Origin: an uncultured Selenomonas sp.
GTDB lineage: Bacteria > Bacillota > Negativicutes > Selenomonadales > Selenomonadaceae
Length of the DNA: 5,957 nucleotides
Assembly: GCA_945494195.1 (NCBI GenBank)
Contig: CALYVJ010000128.1
Span: 1 to 5,957, forward strand
Direction of reading: 5' to 3'
In this document: positions 1 to 5,957 of the stretch, one piece after another
Layout: every line of letters begins with the position of its first letter
Numbering within the stretch: position 1 is the stretch's first letter
Made by a program: the position numbers and the translations under genes
Notes under the pieces: generated by a model
The model's input: only the letters and a program-made list of their open reading frames with translations
Database searches by the model: none
Told to the model about the DNA's origin: nothing

Positions 1-27
1 ATAGGGATACAATTTTAATCGAAAGTG

Positions 28-36
28 TGTTATACT
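28..36 (+). promoter_or_regulatory. Extended -10 promoter of the structured leader RNA
   Basis: TGT followed directly by TATACT gives an extended -10 element (TGn-TATACT) close to the sigma-A consensus. At the usual spacing there is no good -35 box (the bases near 8-13 match poorly), which fits an extended -10 promoter. Transcription would begin around 42-44, just at the first base of the stem that opens at 44-45. This agreement between the predicted start and the beginning of the RNA structure supports the call. Confidence 0.5.
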
Positions 37-154
37 ATGCTTGTCGATAGGAAATAAACCGGATATCCCACCGGTTGCATCGGAACCTATCGGTCTCTTC
101 TCTGGGAACTTATCCCAGTTTCCAGTATCCCATTTCCTTACATCTTTTTAGACA

Positions 155-193
155 GGACTGGAGTCAGTGGAGTGACTCCGGTTCTTCGTTTTT
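155..193 (+). terminator. Hairpin with T-run inside the leader
   Basis: GGAGTCA (160-166) pairs with TGACTCC (173-179) across a 6-nt loop. The stem extends outward to 155/184 through two G-U pairs, giving about 12 bp. TTCGTTTTT follows at 185-193. The few bases between the stem and the T-run make it weaker than the terminator at 200-226. It may be a regulated terminator, because bases 157-162 can also pair with 121-126 upstream. Confidence 0.4.
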
Positions 194-199
194 ATGAGT

Positions 200-226
200 A
201 AGCCCTGGACTTGGTCCAGGGCTTTT
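200..226 (+). terminator. Intrinsic terminator at the end of the leader
   Basis: A perfect 11-bp stem pairs AAGCCCTGGAC (200-210) with GTCCAGGGCTT (214-224) around a 3-nt loop, and T residues run from 223 to 226. The stem is GC-rich and the T-run is short but directly attached. It lies about 90 bases before the start codon at 313, so it either ends a separate small RNA or controls read-through into the downstream gene. Confidence 0.65.
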
Positions 227-312
227 AGCGTGGAGAAATTCAGAGAAAGAAAGGAAGAAGGCCTTTTTATCGCGAATACATGCATAGATGATTTTGGAGG
301 AAGGGGATTGTT

Positions 313-1575
313 ATGAGAAAGGTACTGTCTGTTTGGCTTGTCCTGCTGATAGTGCTGGCTGTATTCATGCCAGGACGGGGACTGGCAGAGGATGAATTAC
401 AGCGTAGGGTCCGCGTGGGCTGGTTTGACTCAACATTCAATAGCATCGATGCTTATGGCCGGCGTACGGGCTATGCTTATGAGTATCAGCGCAAGATTGC
501 GGCGTATACTGGCTGGCAGTATGAATATGTGGAAGGCCGCTGGGTGGATTTGTACGTGGATCATGCGGATCCGGTGGCGAGGATTGGAGCGTCGGATTAC
601 TGGTTATGGAATAATCCGCGTGGAGTATCCGGACAATATGCTGCCGTTTTGTGCGCAGGGATCCCTTTGATGGACAGGTCAAGGGCCTTTTGCAGGATTA
701 TATCCAAAAGGCGGTAGGCGGGATGAAAAATTCTATCATTCGTTTTGAAGCGGTAGCATATCCTACGTTGAATGATGCCATGCAGGCTTTACAGGCTGGG
801 CGGATAGATTGCGTATTTCCTGCGGAGTTCAGCGCTTATGAGGCGGAACAGCAGCAGGTCCTCGTAACTACGCCGCTGGTGGATGCGATGATCATGGCAA
901 TTATACGCGGCCTGAGAACAGTGCAGATTTTTCGGCTGATGCACCGCTGCGCTGTGCGGTAGTAAGCGATAATTCGGCAATTGAAAGACAGATTAAGGAT
1001 AAATTTCCTCAATGGGAATTCGTGTACTTTTCCTCCGTGGAGGATTGCTTGAATGGAGTAGCACGGGGGCAGGCTGATTGCTGGGTTATGAACAATTATC
1101 GGGCAGGAAATCTGCATGCGTTGTTGGATGAATATCAGCTGACGGCAGTGCCGACAAATAAAAACATTGGTATGGCTTTTGCTCTGCGGCCGGAGAATAT
1201 CCAGCTGTATGCGATTTTGGAACGTCTCAATCAGGGGATGTCGAGTGCAGAAGTCAATGACTCGCTGACTCGAAATACCGATGCGGGGCATAAGATTTCC
1301 CTGCGGGATTTTGTCAAGGCGAATTTGGGGCTGGCATTTCTGTTGATTGTGTTGGTGTTATCGGTTTTTCAGACCTTTTACATCAGAATTTCGATGATAA
1401 GGAACGGGCGCGGGATTATATCCATAAGATCCAGCAGGCGAATGATTTTTTGTTGTCGCTAGTCAACAATGTGCTGGAAATGGCGCGGATTGAAAGTGGC
1501 AAGATGACCGTGGATACCAAACCCTTCGATGCGGGCAAACTATATGTGGCGATTCATGAAGTGTTACAGAAATAA
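313..1575 (+). pseudogene. Decayed sensor histidine kinase with two solute-binding domains
   Basis: An intact relative would be a membrane sensor kinase with a signal peptide, two tandem periplasmic solute-binding (PBPb/SBP_bac_3-like) domains, a membrane helix, HisKA and an ATPase domain. The start is sound: GGAGG at 296-300 and AAGGGG at 301-306, then ATG, then a signal peptide of about 25 residues (hydrophobic core, GLA-ED cleavage). Frame 1 gives the start of domain 1 to about 555, then a short later piece (DPVARIGASDYW) to about 600. Domain 2 begins in frame 2 (GIIRVEYPDNMLPFCAQ, about 610-658), continues in frame 3 (about 657-905) and returns to frame 2 (about 906-1384), ending in a membrane helix at 1322-1384. 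Frame 1 resumes at about 1381-1575 with the end of HisKA (NNVLEMARIESGK) and a stop. The SHDIRTP-type histidine box and the whole ATPase domain are absent. It therefore carries at least two frameshifts plus internal and C-terminal deletions, and no kinase can be made from it. Confidence 0.85.
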
Positions 1576-1582
1576 ATAGCAA

Positions 1583-1620
1583 AAAATCACCGTCGTGCTT
1601 ATTGGGCCGACGGTGATTTT
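1583..1620. terminator. Bidirectional intrinsic terminator between convergent genes
   Basis: AAAATCACCGTCG (1583-1595) pairs perfectly with CGACGGTGATTTT (1608-1620), a 13-bp stem with a 12-nt loop. Read on the - strand, the hairpin is followed by six T residues, so it is a strong terminator for the ABC transporter/cooS operon, whose last stop codon is at 1684-1686. Read on the + strand it has four T residues and would end transcripts from the decayed kinase gene. The spacer 1621-1683 between it and the operon contains nothing else I can support. Confidence 0.8.
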
Positions 1621-1683
1621 GGGTTCGAAGCAACTCTTTGCCGCTGCTAGGATTAGTGCCAACACTATGCGGGAGATGTTTTC

Positions 1684-2457
1684 TTAAATATAATATTCCG
1701 TTTTATCCGCTGGCTTTAAGGAGAACTCGGCAAAAACGTGGTCGCGGATGCGCAGGAAGTCTGGGCTCGTGCGGTCGCGCTGGCCGTGTAGGTCCACGGG
1801 GATGATGGTCTTGATGCGGCCGGGATTCGGCGTCATGATGACGATGCGGTCGGCTAGGACCACGGCTTCGTCGATGTCGTGGGTCACGAAGATAATGGTC
1901 TTGTGTTGCCTGCGGTTGATGGCGGAGATTTCATCCTGCAGTTTCATGCGCGTCAAGGCATCAAGGGCGGCAAACGGTTCGTCCATGAAGATGATTTCGG
2001 GATCGACCGCTAACGCGCGGGCGATGGCCACGCGCTGCTGCATGCCGCCGGATAGCTCGGCTGGATGGTTCTGGGCAAAATCCTTGAGCCCGACGAGGTC
2101 CAAATAGCGGTTGGCGATTTCCTGGCGTTTTTCGGCTGGTACGGAAAGGCTCTCCAGGCCCAGCTCCACATTCTTTTCGACGGTGCGCCAGGGCAGCAGG
2201 CCGTAGTTCTGGAAGATTGTCACATGCTTGACCGATGGCTTCGTCACCGGGGTGCCGTCGATGGTGATGGAGCCTTCTGAAACCTTGTCAAAGCCCGCCA
2301 GAATGTTTAGGAGCGTGCTTTTGCCGCAGCCGGAGGGGCCCAGCAGGCAGAGGAACTCCCCGCGGTCGATCTTGAGATTTACCTGGTCCAGGGCGCGGAA
2401 TGCTTGCTTCTTTTTCTGATAGATCCGCGATACGTTTTGGATGTCGATATAGCTCAT
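1684..2457 (-). CDS. ABC transporter ATP-binding protein, SsuB/TauB/NrtD type
   Basis: This is the cytoplasmic ATPase that powers the importer encoded by the two genes before it. The 257-residue protein has every nucleotide-binding motif: Walker [10 protein letters not shown] (40-48), Q-loop Gln83, signature LSGGMQQR (135-142), Walker B IIFMDEP (155-161), D-loop ALDAL (164-168) and H-loop His193. All catalytic positions are intact, so it should be active. The stretch [16 protein letters not shown] (82-97) is typical of the nitrate/sulfonate/taurine importer subfamily. I chose the start at 2457 over an in-frame ATG at 2511 because AAAGGAG sits 6 nt upstream and the N-terminal alignment ([14 protein letters not shown]) begins there. 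The start ATG overlaps the permease stop in ATGA, implying translational coupling. It is the last gene of the operon, and a terminator lies at 1583-1620. The substrate cannot be read from this subunit. Confidence 0.93.
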   Translation of the reverse strand: MSYIDIQNVSRIYQKKKQAFRALDQVNLKIDRGEFLCLLGPSGCGKSTLLNILAGFDKVSEGSITIDGTPVTKPSVKHVTIFQNYGLLPWRTVEKNVELGLESLSVPAEKRQEIANRYLDLVGLKDFAQNHPAELSGGMQQRVAIARALAVDPEIIFMDEPFAALDALTRMKLQDEISAINRRQHKTIIFVTHDIDEAVVLADRIVIMTPNPGRIKTIIPVDLHGQRDRTSPDFLRIRDHVFAEFSLKPADKTEYYI

Positions 2458-3218
2458 GCGTTGCTCCTTTCCGGGATGCCCCAACGGCGGTAGATGCGTT
2501 TTTCTAGCCAAGTGATGCTGCTGTCCAGCAGGAGGCCCAGCACACCAATGGTGATGATGGCTGTCATCAGGAGGTCGGCCCGCAGGTTGTTGCGGGCATC
2601 GATGATGAGGAAGCCAAGGCCCGACTGGGTGCCCACCATTTCGCCGGCGACGAGGAAGACCCAGGCGGTGCCCAGGGCCAGATGCAGACCTGTGGCAATG
2701 CGGGGGAAGATGGCGGGAAAGATGATTTTCGTCAGGATTTGGGGCTGGCCGATGCCAAAGTTCTGGGCAACCTTCAGGTAAACGGGCTCAATGCCTGCAA
2801 CGGCGGCTACGGTTGAGAGCAGCACGGGGAAAAAGGCCGCCAGGAAGATGATGACCAGCGATGGCATATCGCCGATGCCAAAGACGAGCACGATGAAGGG
2901 CAGCCAGGCAACGGGGGATATGGGGCGCAGCACCTGGGCGATGGGATTGAGGAAGGCCCAGATGGTTTGATACCAGCCGAGGATCAGGCCCAGGGCCATG
3001 GCCAGCACCACTGAGGTGGTGTAGCCCAGCAGAAAACGGTAGAGGCTCGTGCCGACGTCCTTCAGCAATACGCCGTCGGCGAGGATTTCGGCAAAACCAT
3101 GTACCGTTTGAGCGGGGGTGGGGAAGAGGGCTTCGTTCCAGCCGCCCAGCCAGGCGATGGACTGCCAGCTGATGAGTACCAGTAGCAGAGCTCCGCTGAG
3201 ATGGATTGCAGGTTTCAT
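2454..3218 (-). CDS. ABC transporter permease, SsuC/TauC/NrtB type
   Basis: This is the inner-membrane channel subunit of the importer (BPD_transp_1 fold), 254 residues from the chosen start. About six hydrophobic helices are visible, near residues 7-24, 63-82, 103-115, 119-141, 173-192 and 216-236. The EAA-type loop that docks on the ATPase is at about 144-172 ([25 protein letters not shown] in outline), with the conserved Gly155 and the I-x-x-P ending. The motif [10 protein letters not shown] (185-194) and the following GLGFLI are characteristic of this subfamily. An upstream in-frame ATG at 3278 would add 20 hydrophilic residues and overlap the lipoprotein gene. The start at 3218 places the first helix normally and leaves a 28-bp gap with AAAGG at 3229-3233, 10 nt away. 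That binding site is weak, so translation may depend on ribosomes from the gene before it. Its stop overlaps the ATPase start by 4 bp. Confidence 0.92.
   Translation of the reverse strand: MKPAIHLSGALLLVLISWQSIAWLGGWNEALFPTPAQTVHGFAEILADGVLLKDVGTSLYRFLLGYTTSVVLAMALGLILGWYQTIWAFLNPIAQVLRPISPVAWLPFIVLVFGIGDMPSLVIIFLAAFFPVLLSTVAAVAGIEPVYLKVAQNFGIGQPQILTKIIFPAIFPRIATGLHLALGTAWVFLVAGEMVGTQSGLGFLIIDARNNLRADLLMTAIITIGVLGLLLDSSITWLEKRIYRRWGIPERSNA
2464..2470 (-). promoter_or_regulatory. Ribosome binding site that fixes the ATPase start
   Basis: On the - strand AAAGGAG lies 6 nt before the ATG at 2457 and within the last codons of the permease gene. It favours the 257-residue form over the 275-residue form starting at 2511, whose extra N-terminal residues ([18 protein letters not shown]) are simply the permease 3' end read in another frame. 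Confidence 0.75.
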
Positions 3219-3228
3219 AGAGTCACAG

Positions 3229-3233
3229 CCTTT
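3229..3233 (-). promoter_or_regulatory. Weak ribosome binding site of the permease
   Basis: AAAGG on the - strand, 10 nt before the ATG at 3218, in the 28-bp gap after the lipoprotein stop codon. It is shorter and further from its start than the AAAGGAG sites of the flanking transporter genes. The longer alternative start at 3278 has no better site that I can see. Confidence 0.4.
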
Positions 3234-3246
3234 CGGGATAACAGAT

Positions 3247-4197
3247 TCATTCGTACAAACGGGAATCGACAAACTCATCGTAGCCCGGCGCCTTGGTCAG
3301 CAGGTGGCTGGCCTCCATGCGGGTGATAAGCTTCTCATAGGAGGCGCGTGGGATGGAAAGGTTGTCGTAGGAAATCCACTGGAGGGAGAGGTTAAGGATC
3401 TTATCCTTGGCTTTGAGGTATTTCAGCGCAATGGTCTTCTGCGCCTCGGGATGCCCGGTAAGATAGCTGCCTGCTTGCTTGTACTGCTGGACAAACTGGC
3501 GGGCCAGCTCGTGGTTGGCCGCTAAGAAATCCCCATTGAAGACCAAAAGGCAGCAGATGCTGTCGGGCCAGAGCTCCTGCGCTGGGAGGAGCTCGTGGCC
3601 ATTGCCCAGCACCACGGATTTGGCGCCGAAGGGCTCAGCCACGCAGTAGCCAGCAATCTGTTTGGTCGCAAGGGCGGCGGGCATCTCTGGCGGCGACATC
3701 TCGACGACGGTCAGATCCGTTTCGGTCAGGCCATTCCTTTTGAGCAGCTGGTCCAGCAGCAGTTTATGGGAGGACTGCTTGTGGGGGATGGCAAAGACCT
3801 TGTCCTTGAGGTCAGCAGGCGTTTCGATGTCGTTGCTGACGATTATGGCGTTGCCGTCGCGATGACCAAGGGCGGCGGCCTTCACGTCGATGCCCTGTTC
3901 TTTGGCCTTGACGGCCAGCTCTGCCAGTACCGAGGCGCCGTCGACTTTGCCCGTGTTCAAGGCATCCATGAGCTCGGGCCAGGAGCCGTATTTGATGAGT
4001 TCAATCTTTACGGGGCCGCCGGCGGTTTCCAGCTCCTTGGCGGCAAATAAGGGCAGGGCGTGGGTTATGGGCAGGTAAGCGATGCGGATGGTCCTGGTGC
4101 CGTTGCTCTCGGCCCGGGGCGTGGCAGGTGCTTCGCCACAGCCGGCCGCTAAAAGGAGCGTCAGCAGCATAGTCAGGAGGAAGAGGATTCGTTTCAT
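3247..4197 (-). CDS. Substrate-binding lipoprotein of a nitrate/sulfonate/taurine-type ABC importer
   Basis: This captures the importer's substrate outside the membrane and delivers it to the permease. The 316-residue protein starts with a lipoprotein signal: Lys2/Arg3, a Leu-rich core, and the lipobox LAAGC with Cys20 as the lipid-attached residue. The mature part begins with TIRIAYLPITHALPLFAAKE (36-55), the usual opening of the TauA/SsuA/NrtA (COG0715) class. The stretch ending in WPELMDALNTGKVDGASV (73-90) and the motif CVAEPFGAK (185-193) also fit that class, where NrtA-like proteins have CVGEPW. Possible ligand-contacting stretches are GHRDGNAIIV (111-120) and PHKQSSH (138-144), inferred from their place in the fold. 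Two adjacent Cys (215-216) lie in the second lobe. AAAGGAG (4205-4211) sits 7 nt upstream of the ATG, 24 bp after the cooS stop. The ligand is unknown: family members bind sulfonates, nitrate, bicarbonate, pyrimidine precursors and others, and neighbourhood does not settle it. Confidence 0.9.
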   Translation of the reverse strand: MKRILFLLTMLLTLLLAAGCGEAPATPRAESNGTRTIRIAYLPITHALPLFAAKELETAGGPVKIELIKYGSWPELMDALNTGKVDGASVLAELAVKAKEQGIDVKAAALGHRDGNAIIVSNDIETPADLKDKVFAIPHKQSSHKLLLDQLLKRNGLTETDLTVVEMSPPEMPAALATKQIAGYCVAEPFGAKSVVLGNGHELLPAQELWPDSICCLLVFNGDFLAANHELARQFVQQYKQAGSYLTGHPEAQKTIALKYLKAKDKILNLSLQWISYDNLSIPRASYEKLITRMEASHLLTKAPGYDEFVDSRLYE

Positions 4198-4204
4198 AGG
4201 CAGT

Positions 4205-4211
4205 CTCCTTT
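4205..4211 (-). promoter_or_regulatory. Ribosome binding site of the lipoprotein gene
   Basis: AAAGGAG on the - strand, 7 nt before the ATG at 4197, inside the 24-bp gap after the cooS stop codon (4222-4224). The gap has no room for a promoter or terminator, which supports co-transcription of the transporter with cooS. Confidence 0.75.
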
Positions 4212-4221
4212 GGATGATGGC

Positions 4222-5957
4222 TTAGTTCCAGCCGAGTTTTCTGCGCTGGGCTTCGATGTCGGCGACAATCTGGGCGGCCAGTGCTTTCGGGTCGGTATTG
4301 ACGTTCATGACGGCGCCGAGGGTGGCCTTCGTATCGTGTTTCAGGAAGCGCTCCACGTTGGACGATCCTTGGACGGGGGGCTCCACGCAGTGATAGGAGT
4401 CGATGCCGAAGAGACGGAAGGCCAGCGAGGCGTCAAGGCCCTTTTCGTTGGACCACTCGGGGCTGGCAAAGGCATAGGGCATGTCCTTGATGGCCTTTTG
4501 GCTGGCGGCAGCAATGCCACCGAATACCGTCGAGGCGCGGGTGTTGTCGATGCACTCGCCCATATGCCAGACCGGCGGCAGTTCGTGGATGGTCAGAAAC
4601 TCCTGCAGGGACTTGCCGGCTTTTGCGGCGCCAGCCTTGCTGCAGAAGCCGAGCTTCAGCAGCGGGAAGGAGGCGCAGCCGTTGGTGAAAATCAAGATAT
4701 TGTTTTTCAGCAGCTCCTCGGCCACATCGACGGTGGCTTTTTCGTAGACCACCCGGGGATTGCTGCAGCCGACCATATTGACGATGCCGCGTATGGTGCC
4801 CTCCTCGAGGGCTCGGGACAGGGCATGATAACCGGGGAACTGCTCGGCTATGTTCTCGGCGGTGAAGCCAACATCCGCCGTGACCTCGTAGGCGGGGATG
4901 AATACCGGCACATCCCGGCGGGCGGCAAAGCTCTCGATGGCCCGGGTGACAATCTGGCGGGCGAGCTTTTCGGTGTCGCCGATGTTGGCATGATGGTGGT
5001 CGTAGGCATAGTGCTCAGCCCCTGGCAGCCGCGCCGAATCACTGGTGGTCACCACCGTAGTCTTGAAGCACTTGGCCACGTCCATGATGGAGGGGAAGAC
5101 ATCCTGTACATCGGCAACCCAGAGGTCAAGGGCACCGGTGCCAAGTACGAGCTCGGCGCCGACGGCATTGGAGAGGGGGATGACCCCCTCGTAGCGGTAC
5201 ATGGCCGATAGGCAGGAGCAGCAGATGCCGTAGAACTGGATGCCTTTGGCGCCGTGCTTTTTGGCCAGCTCGATGAATTCCTGCGTGTGGCCGATGCGCA
5301 CGATCTCGCTGACCAATGTCGGCAGGTGGCCGTGGACGGCGATGTTGACATAGCCTTTTTTGAGGGCGCCGATGTTGACTTTAGAGGTGGCCCGATGGCC
5401 CGTGCCAAACATGGCATCGGTGCCGATGTTGGAGGCGACGACCCCTGTAAAGCAGAAGGCCAGGCCGCAGCGCAGGAATTGCTTCATGATGCTCTGCCGG
5501 TCGCCGTCGGTGCCGACGCCCGTGCGATGATAGGCATCAAAGACTTCGTTGTAGGCGCTGATGGGCAGGATATCCAGCTCCTGCCAGACCTTCTGCCGCT
5601 CCGCCGGAGCCAGAGCCTTGATGGTCTCGTAGTCATCGGGCACTGCCCGGGAGAGGTCGGCCAGCAGCACATCGGCGAGCTTGCCCGCAAGGCGATGGGC
5701 GCTTTGGCCGCGGGTTTCGATGCCGAAGGTCTTGCAAACCGCGCGCAGCTTCTTTTCCCCCAGCAGGGGCAGATTGAGTTTTCCTTCGGCAATGAATTTC
5801 AGCGACAGCAGGATTTCCCGCGCGTGGACGCCATGCTGGGCCACACCAGCGGCAGCACTGCGCAAGAGGTTGCGGGCGACGATGAGGTCGGCATCGGCAC
5901 CGCAGACGCCCCGCGGGCTCTTCGGCGTGATCTTGCAGGGGCCCATGTTGCAGGTCT
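4222..5957 (-). CDS. cooS: CooS-family anaerobic CO dehydrogenase-like protein, deviant active site, 5' end missing
   Basis: Canonical CooS is a soluble homodimer that interconverts CO and CO2 at a Ni-Fe-S C-cluster. The frame is open to the window edge (TCNMGPCKI), so the true start lies outside and roughly 50-60 residues are missing. Numbering here is from Met1 at 5946. B-cluster cysteines are visible: the Cys of TCN just before Met1, Cys4 and Cys15. Against Carboxydothermus CODH-II (recalled numbering), it keeps His205 (His261), Cys243 (Cys295), Cys394 (Cys446), Cys424 (Cys476), Cys465 (Cys526, in HMGECIDN) and Lys502 (Lys563). The Cys333 ligand is replaced by Asp282 (DVQDVFP), and GICCTGNE reads GICCSCLS with an extra Cys245. 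Of the proton-relay histidines 93, 96, 99 and 102, only His38 and His41 remain. The family is certain; CO activity is doubtful. It may hold an Fe-S-O cluster instead, as reported for CooS-V. No cooC, cooF or acetyl-CoA synthase gene is visible in the window. Confidence 0.9.
   Translation of the reverse strand, partial: TCNMGPCKITPKSPRGVCGADADLIVARNLLRSAAAGVAQHGVHAREILLSLKFIAEGKLNLPLLGEKKLRAVCKTFGIETRGQSAHRLAGKLADVLLADLSRAVPDDYETIKALAPAERQKVWQELDILPISAYNEVFDAYHRTGVGTDGDRQSIMKQFLRCGLAFCFTGVVASNIGTDAMFGTGHRATSKVNIGALKKGYVNIAVHGHLPTLVSEIVRIGHTQEFIELAKKHGAKGIQFYGICCSCLSAMYRYEGVIPLSNAVGAELVLGTGALDLWVADVQDVFPSIMDVAKCFKTTVVTTSDSARLPGAEHYAYDHHHANIGDTEKLARQIVTRAIESFAARRDVPVFIPAYEVTADVGFTAENIAEQFPGYHALSRALEEGTIRGIVNMVGCSNPRVVYEKATVDVAEELLKNNILIFTNGCASFPLLKLGFCSKAGAAKAGKSLQEFLTIHELPPVWHMGECIDNTRASTVFGGIAAASQKAIKDMPYAFASPEWSNEKGLDASLAFRLFGIDSYHCVEPPVQGSSNVERFLKHDTKATLGAVMNVNTDPKALAAQIVADIEAQRRKLGWN

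Larger units (their letters stand above)
43..226 (+). ncRNA. Structured leader or small RNA, family not recognised
   Basis: The stretch folds into a series of local hairpins. An outer stem pairs 45-51 (CGATAGG) with 86-92 (CCTATCG). It encloses an inner stem of 57-62 (AACCGG) with 71-76 (CCGGTT), with an asymmetric internal loop of 5 and 9 nt. A second hairpin pairs 102-107 with 113-118. A third spans 155-184 and ends in a T-run. A fourth, at 200-224, is an intrinsic terminator. Bases 121-126 (TCCAGT) could instead pair with 157-162 (ACTGGA) in the third hairpin, a possible switch between two folds. No convincing ORF lies inside. It could be an attenuator or riboswitch-like leader for the gene at 313, or an independent small RNA ending at 226. 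I see no signature of the common riboswitches (T-box, TPP, SAM, cobalamin, c-di-GMP-I, fluoride, purine). Confidence 0.4.

Noticed and set aside
43..226. A known riboswitch, T-box or 6S RNA
   Set aside because: None of the conserved core motifs of those families is present, and the fold is a chain of local hairpins, not the long rod of 6S RNA.
836..1291. A 151-codon open frame on the - strand opposite the decayed kinase
   Set aside because: The + strand frames carry clear solute-binding-domain sequence here; the reverse product has no recognisable feature.
1022..1462. A stand-alone 146-residue membrane protein
   Set aside because: It is the second half of solute-binding domain 2 plus the membrane helix of the broken kinase. 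Its sequence continues upstream of the first start codon in the same frame to about 906, and its last 25 residues are out-of-frame readings of the HisKA tail.
1640..1686. A short + strand reading ([10 protein letters not shown] then stop) that might be a leftover of the kinase's lost C-terminus
   Set aside because: Too short to match any domain with confidence, and it ends within the ATPase stop codon region of the opposite strand by chance.
3595..4050. A 151-codon open frame on the + strand opposite the lipoprotein gene
   Set aside because: It is a shadow of the substrate-binding protein gene, with no ribosome binding site and no recognisable domain.
4210..5211. A 333-codon open frame on the + strand opposite cooS
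   Set aside because: It lies fully antisense to the strongly recognisable CooS coding sequence, is glycine-rich in the way reverse-strand shadows of GC-rich genes are, and matches no family I know.
5944..5946. ATG at 5946 as the true start of cooS
   Set aside because: The frame stays open to the window edge and the residues before it (TCN) belong to the conserved B-cluster cysteine motif, so this Met is internal.

Overview
The window looks like chromosomal DNA of an anaerobic Firmicute, most likely in the Negativicutes (Selenomonas, Mitsuokella or Megamonas-like). Three things suggest this: AAAGGAG ribosome binding sites, a decayed sensor kinase with two periplasmic solute-binding domains (a type I associate with Selenomonadaceae), and an anaerobic CO dehydrogenase-type (CooS) protein. 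The placement rests on recognising families by eye, not on a search.

Bases 1-312, + strand: an extended -10 promoter, then a structured transcript with a nested stem-loop, a second hairpin, a third hairpin followed by a T-run, and a strong intrinsic terminator ending near 226. It could be an attenuator/riboswitch-like leader or a free-standing small RNA. I do not recognise its family. Bases 227-312 hold a purine-rich stretch and the ribosome binding site of the next gene.

Bases 313-1575, + strand: a ruined gene for a membrane sensor histidine kinase. The signal peptide, pieces of two solute-binding domains, one membrane helix and the tail of the dimerisation domain are readable, but spread over all three frames. 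The phosphorylated histidine region and the ATPase domain are missing. A 13-bp-stem terminator at 1583-1620 separates it from the convergent operon.

Bases 1684-5957, - strand: a tight four-gene operon read right to left. It encodes a CooS-family protein (5' end outside the window), then a substrate-binding lipoprotein, a membrane permease and an ATPase of a sulfonate/nitrate/taurine-type ABC importer. Gaps are 24 bp, 28 bp and a 4-bp stop/start overlap, so the genes are probably co-transcribed and the last two translationally coupled.

The most interesting point is the CooS protein. It keeps the C-cluster ligands matching His261, Cys295, Cys446, Cys476 and Cys526 and the catalytic Lys563 of Carboxydothermus CODH-II. 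However, the Cys333 ligand is Asp, the conserved GICCTGNE motif reads GICCSCLS, and half of the histidine proton relay is gone. It may therefore not be a CO dehydrogenase but a deviant relative with a different metal cluster. Its partner importer hints at a small imported substrate or ligand, which the sequence does not identify.
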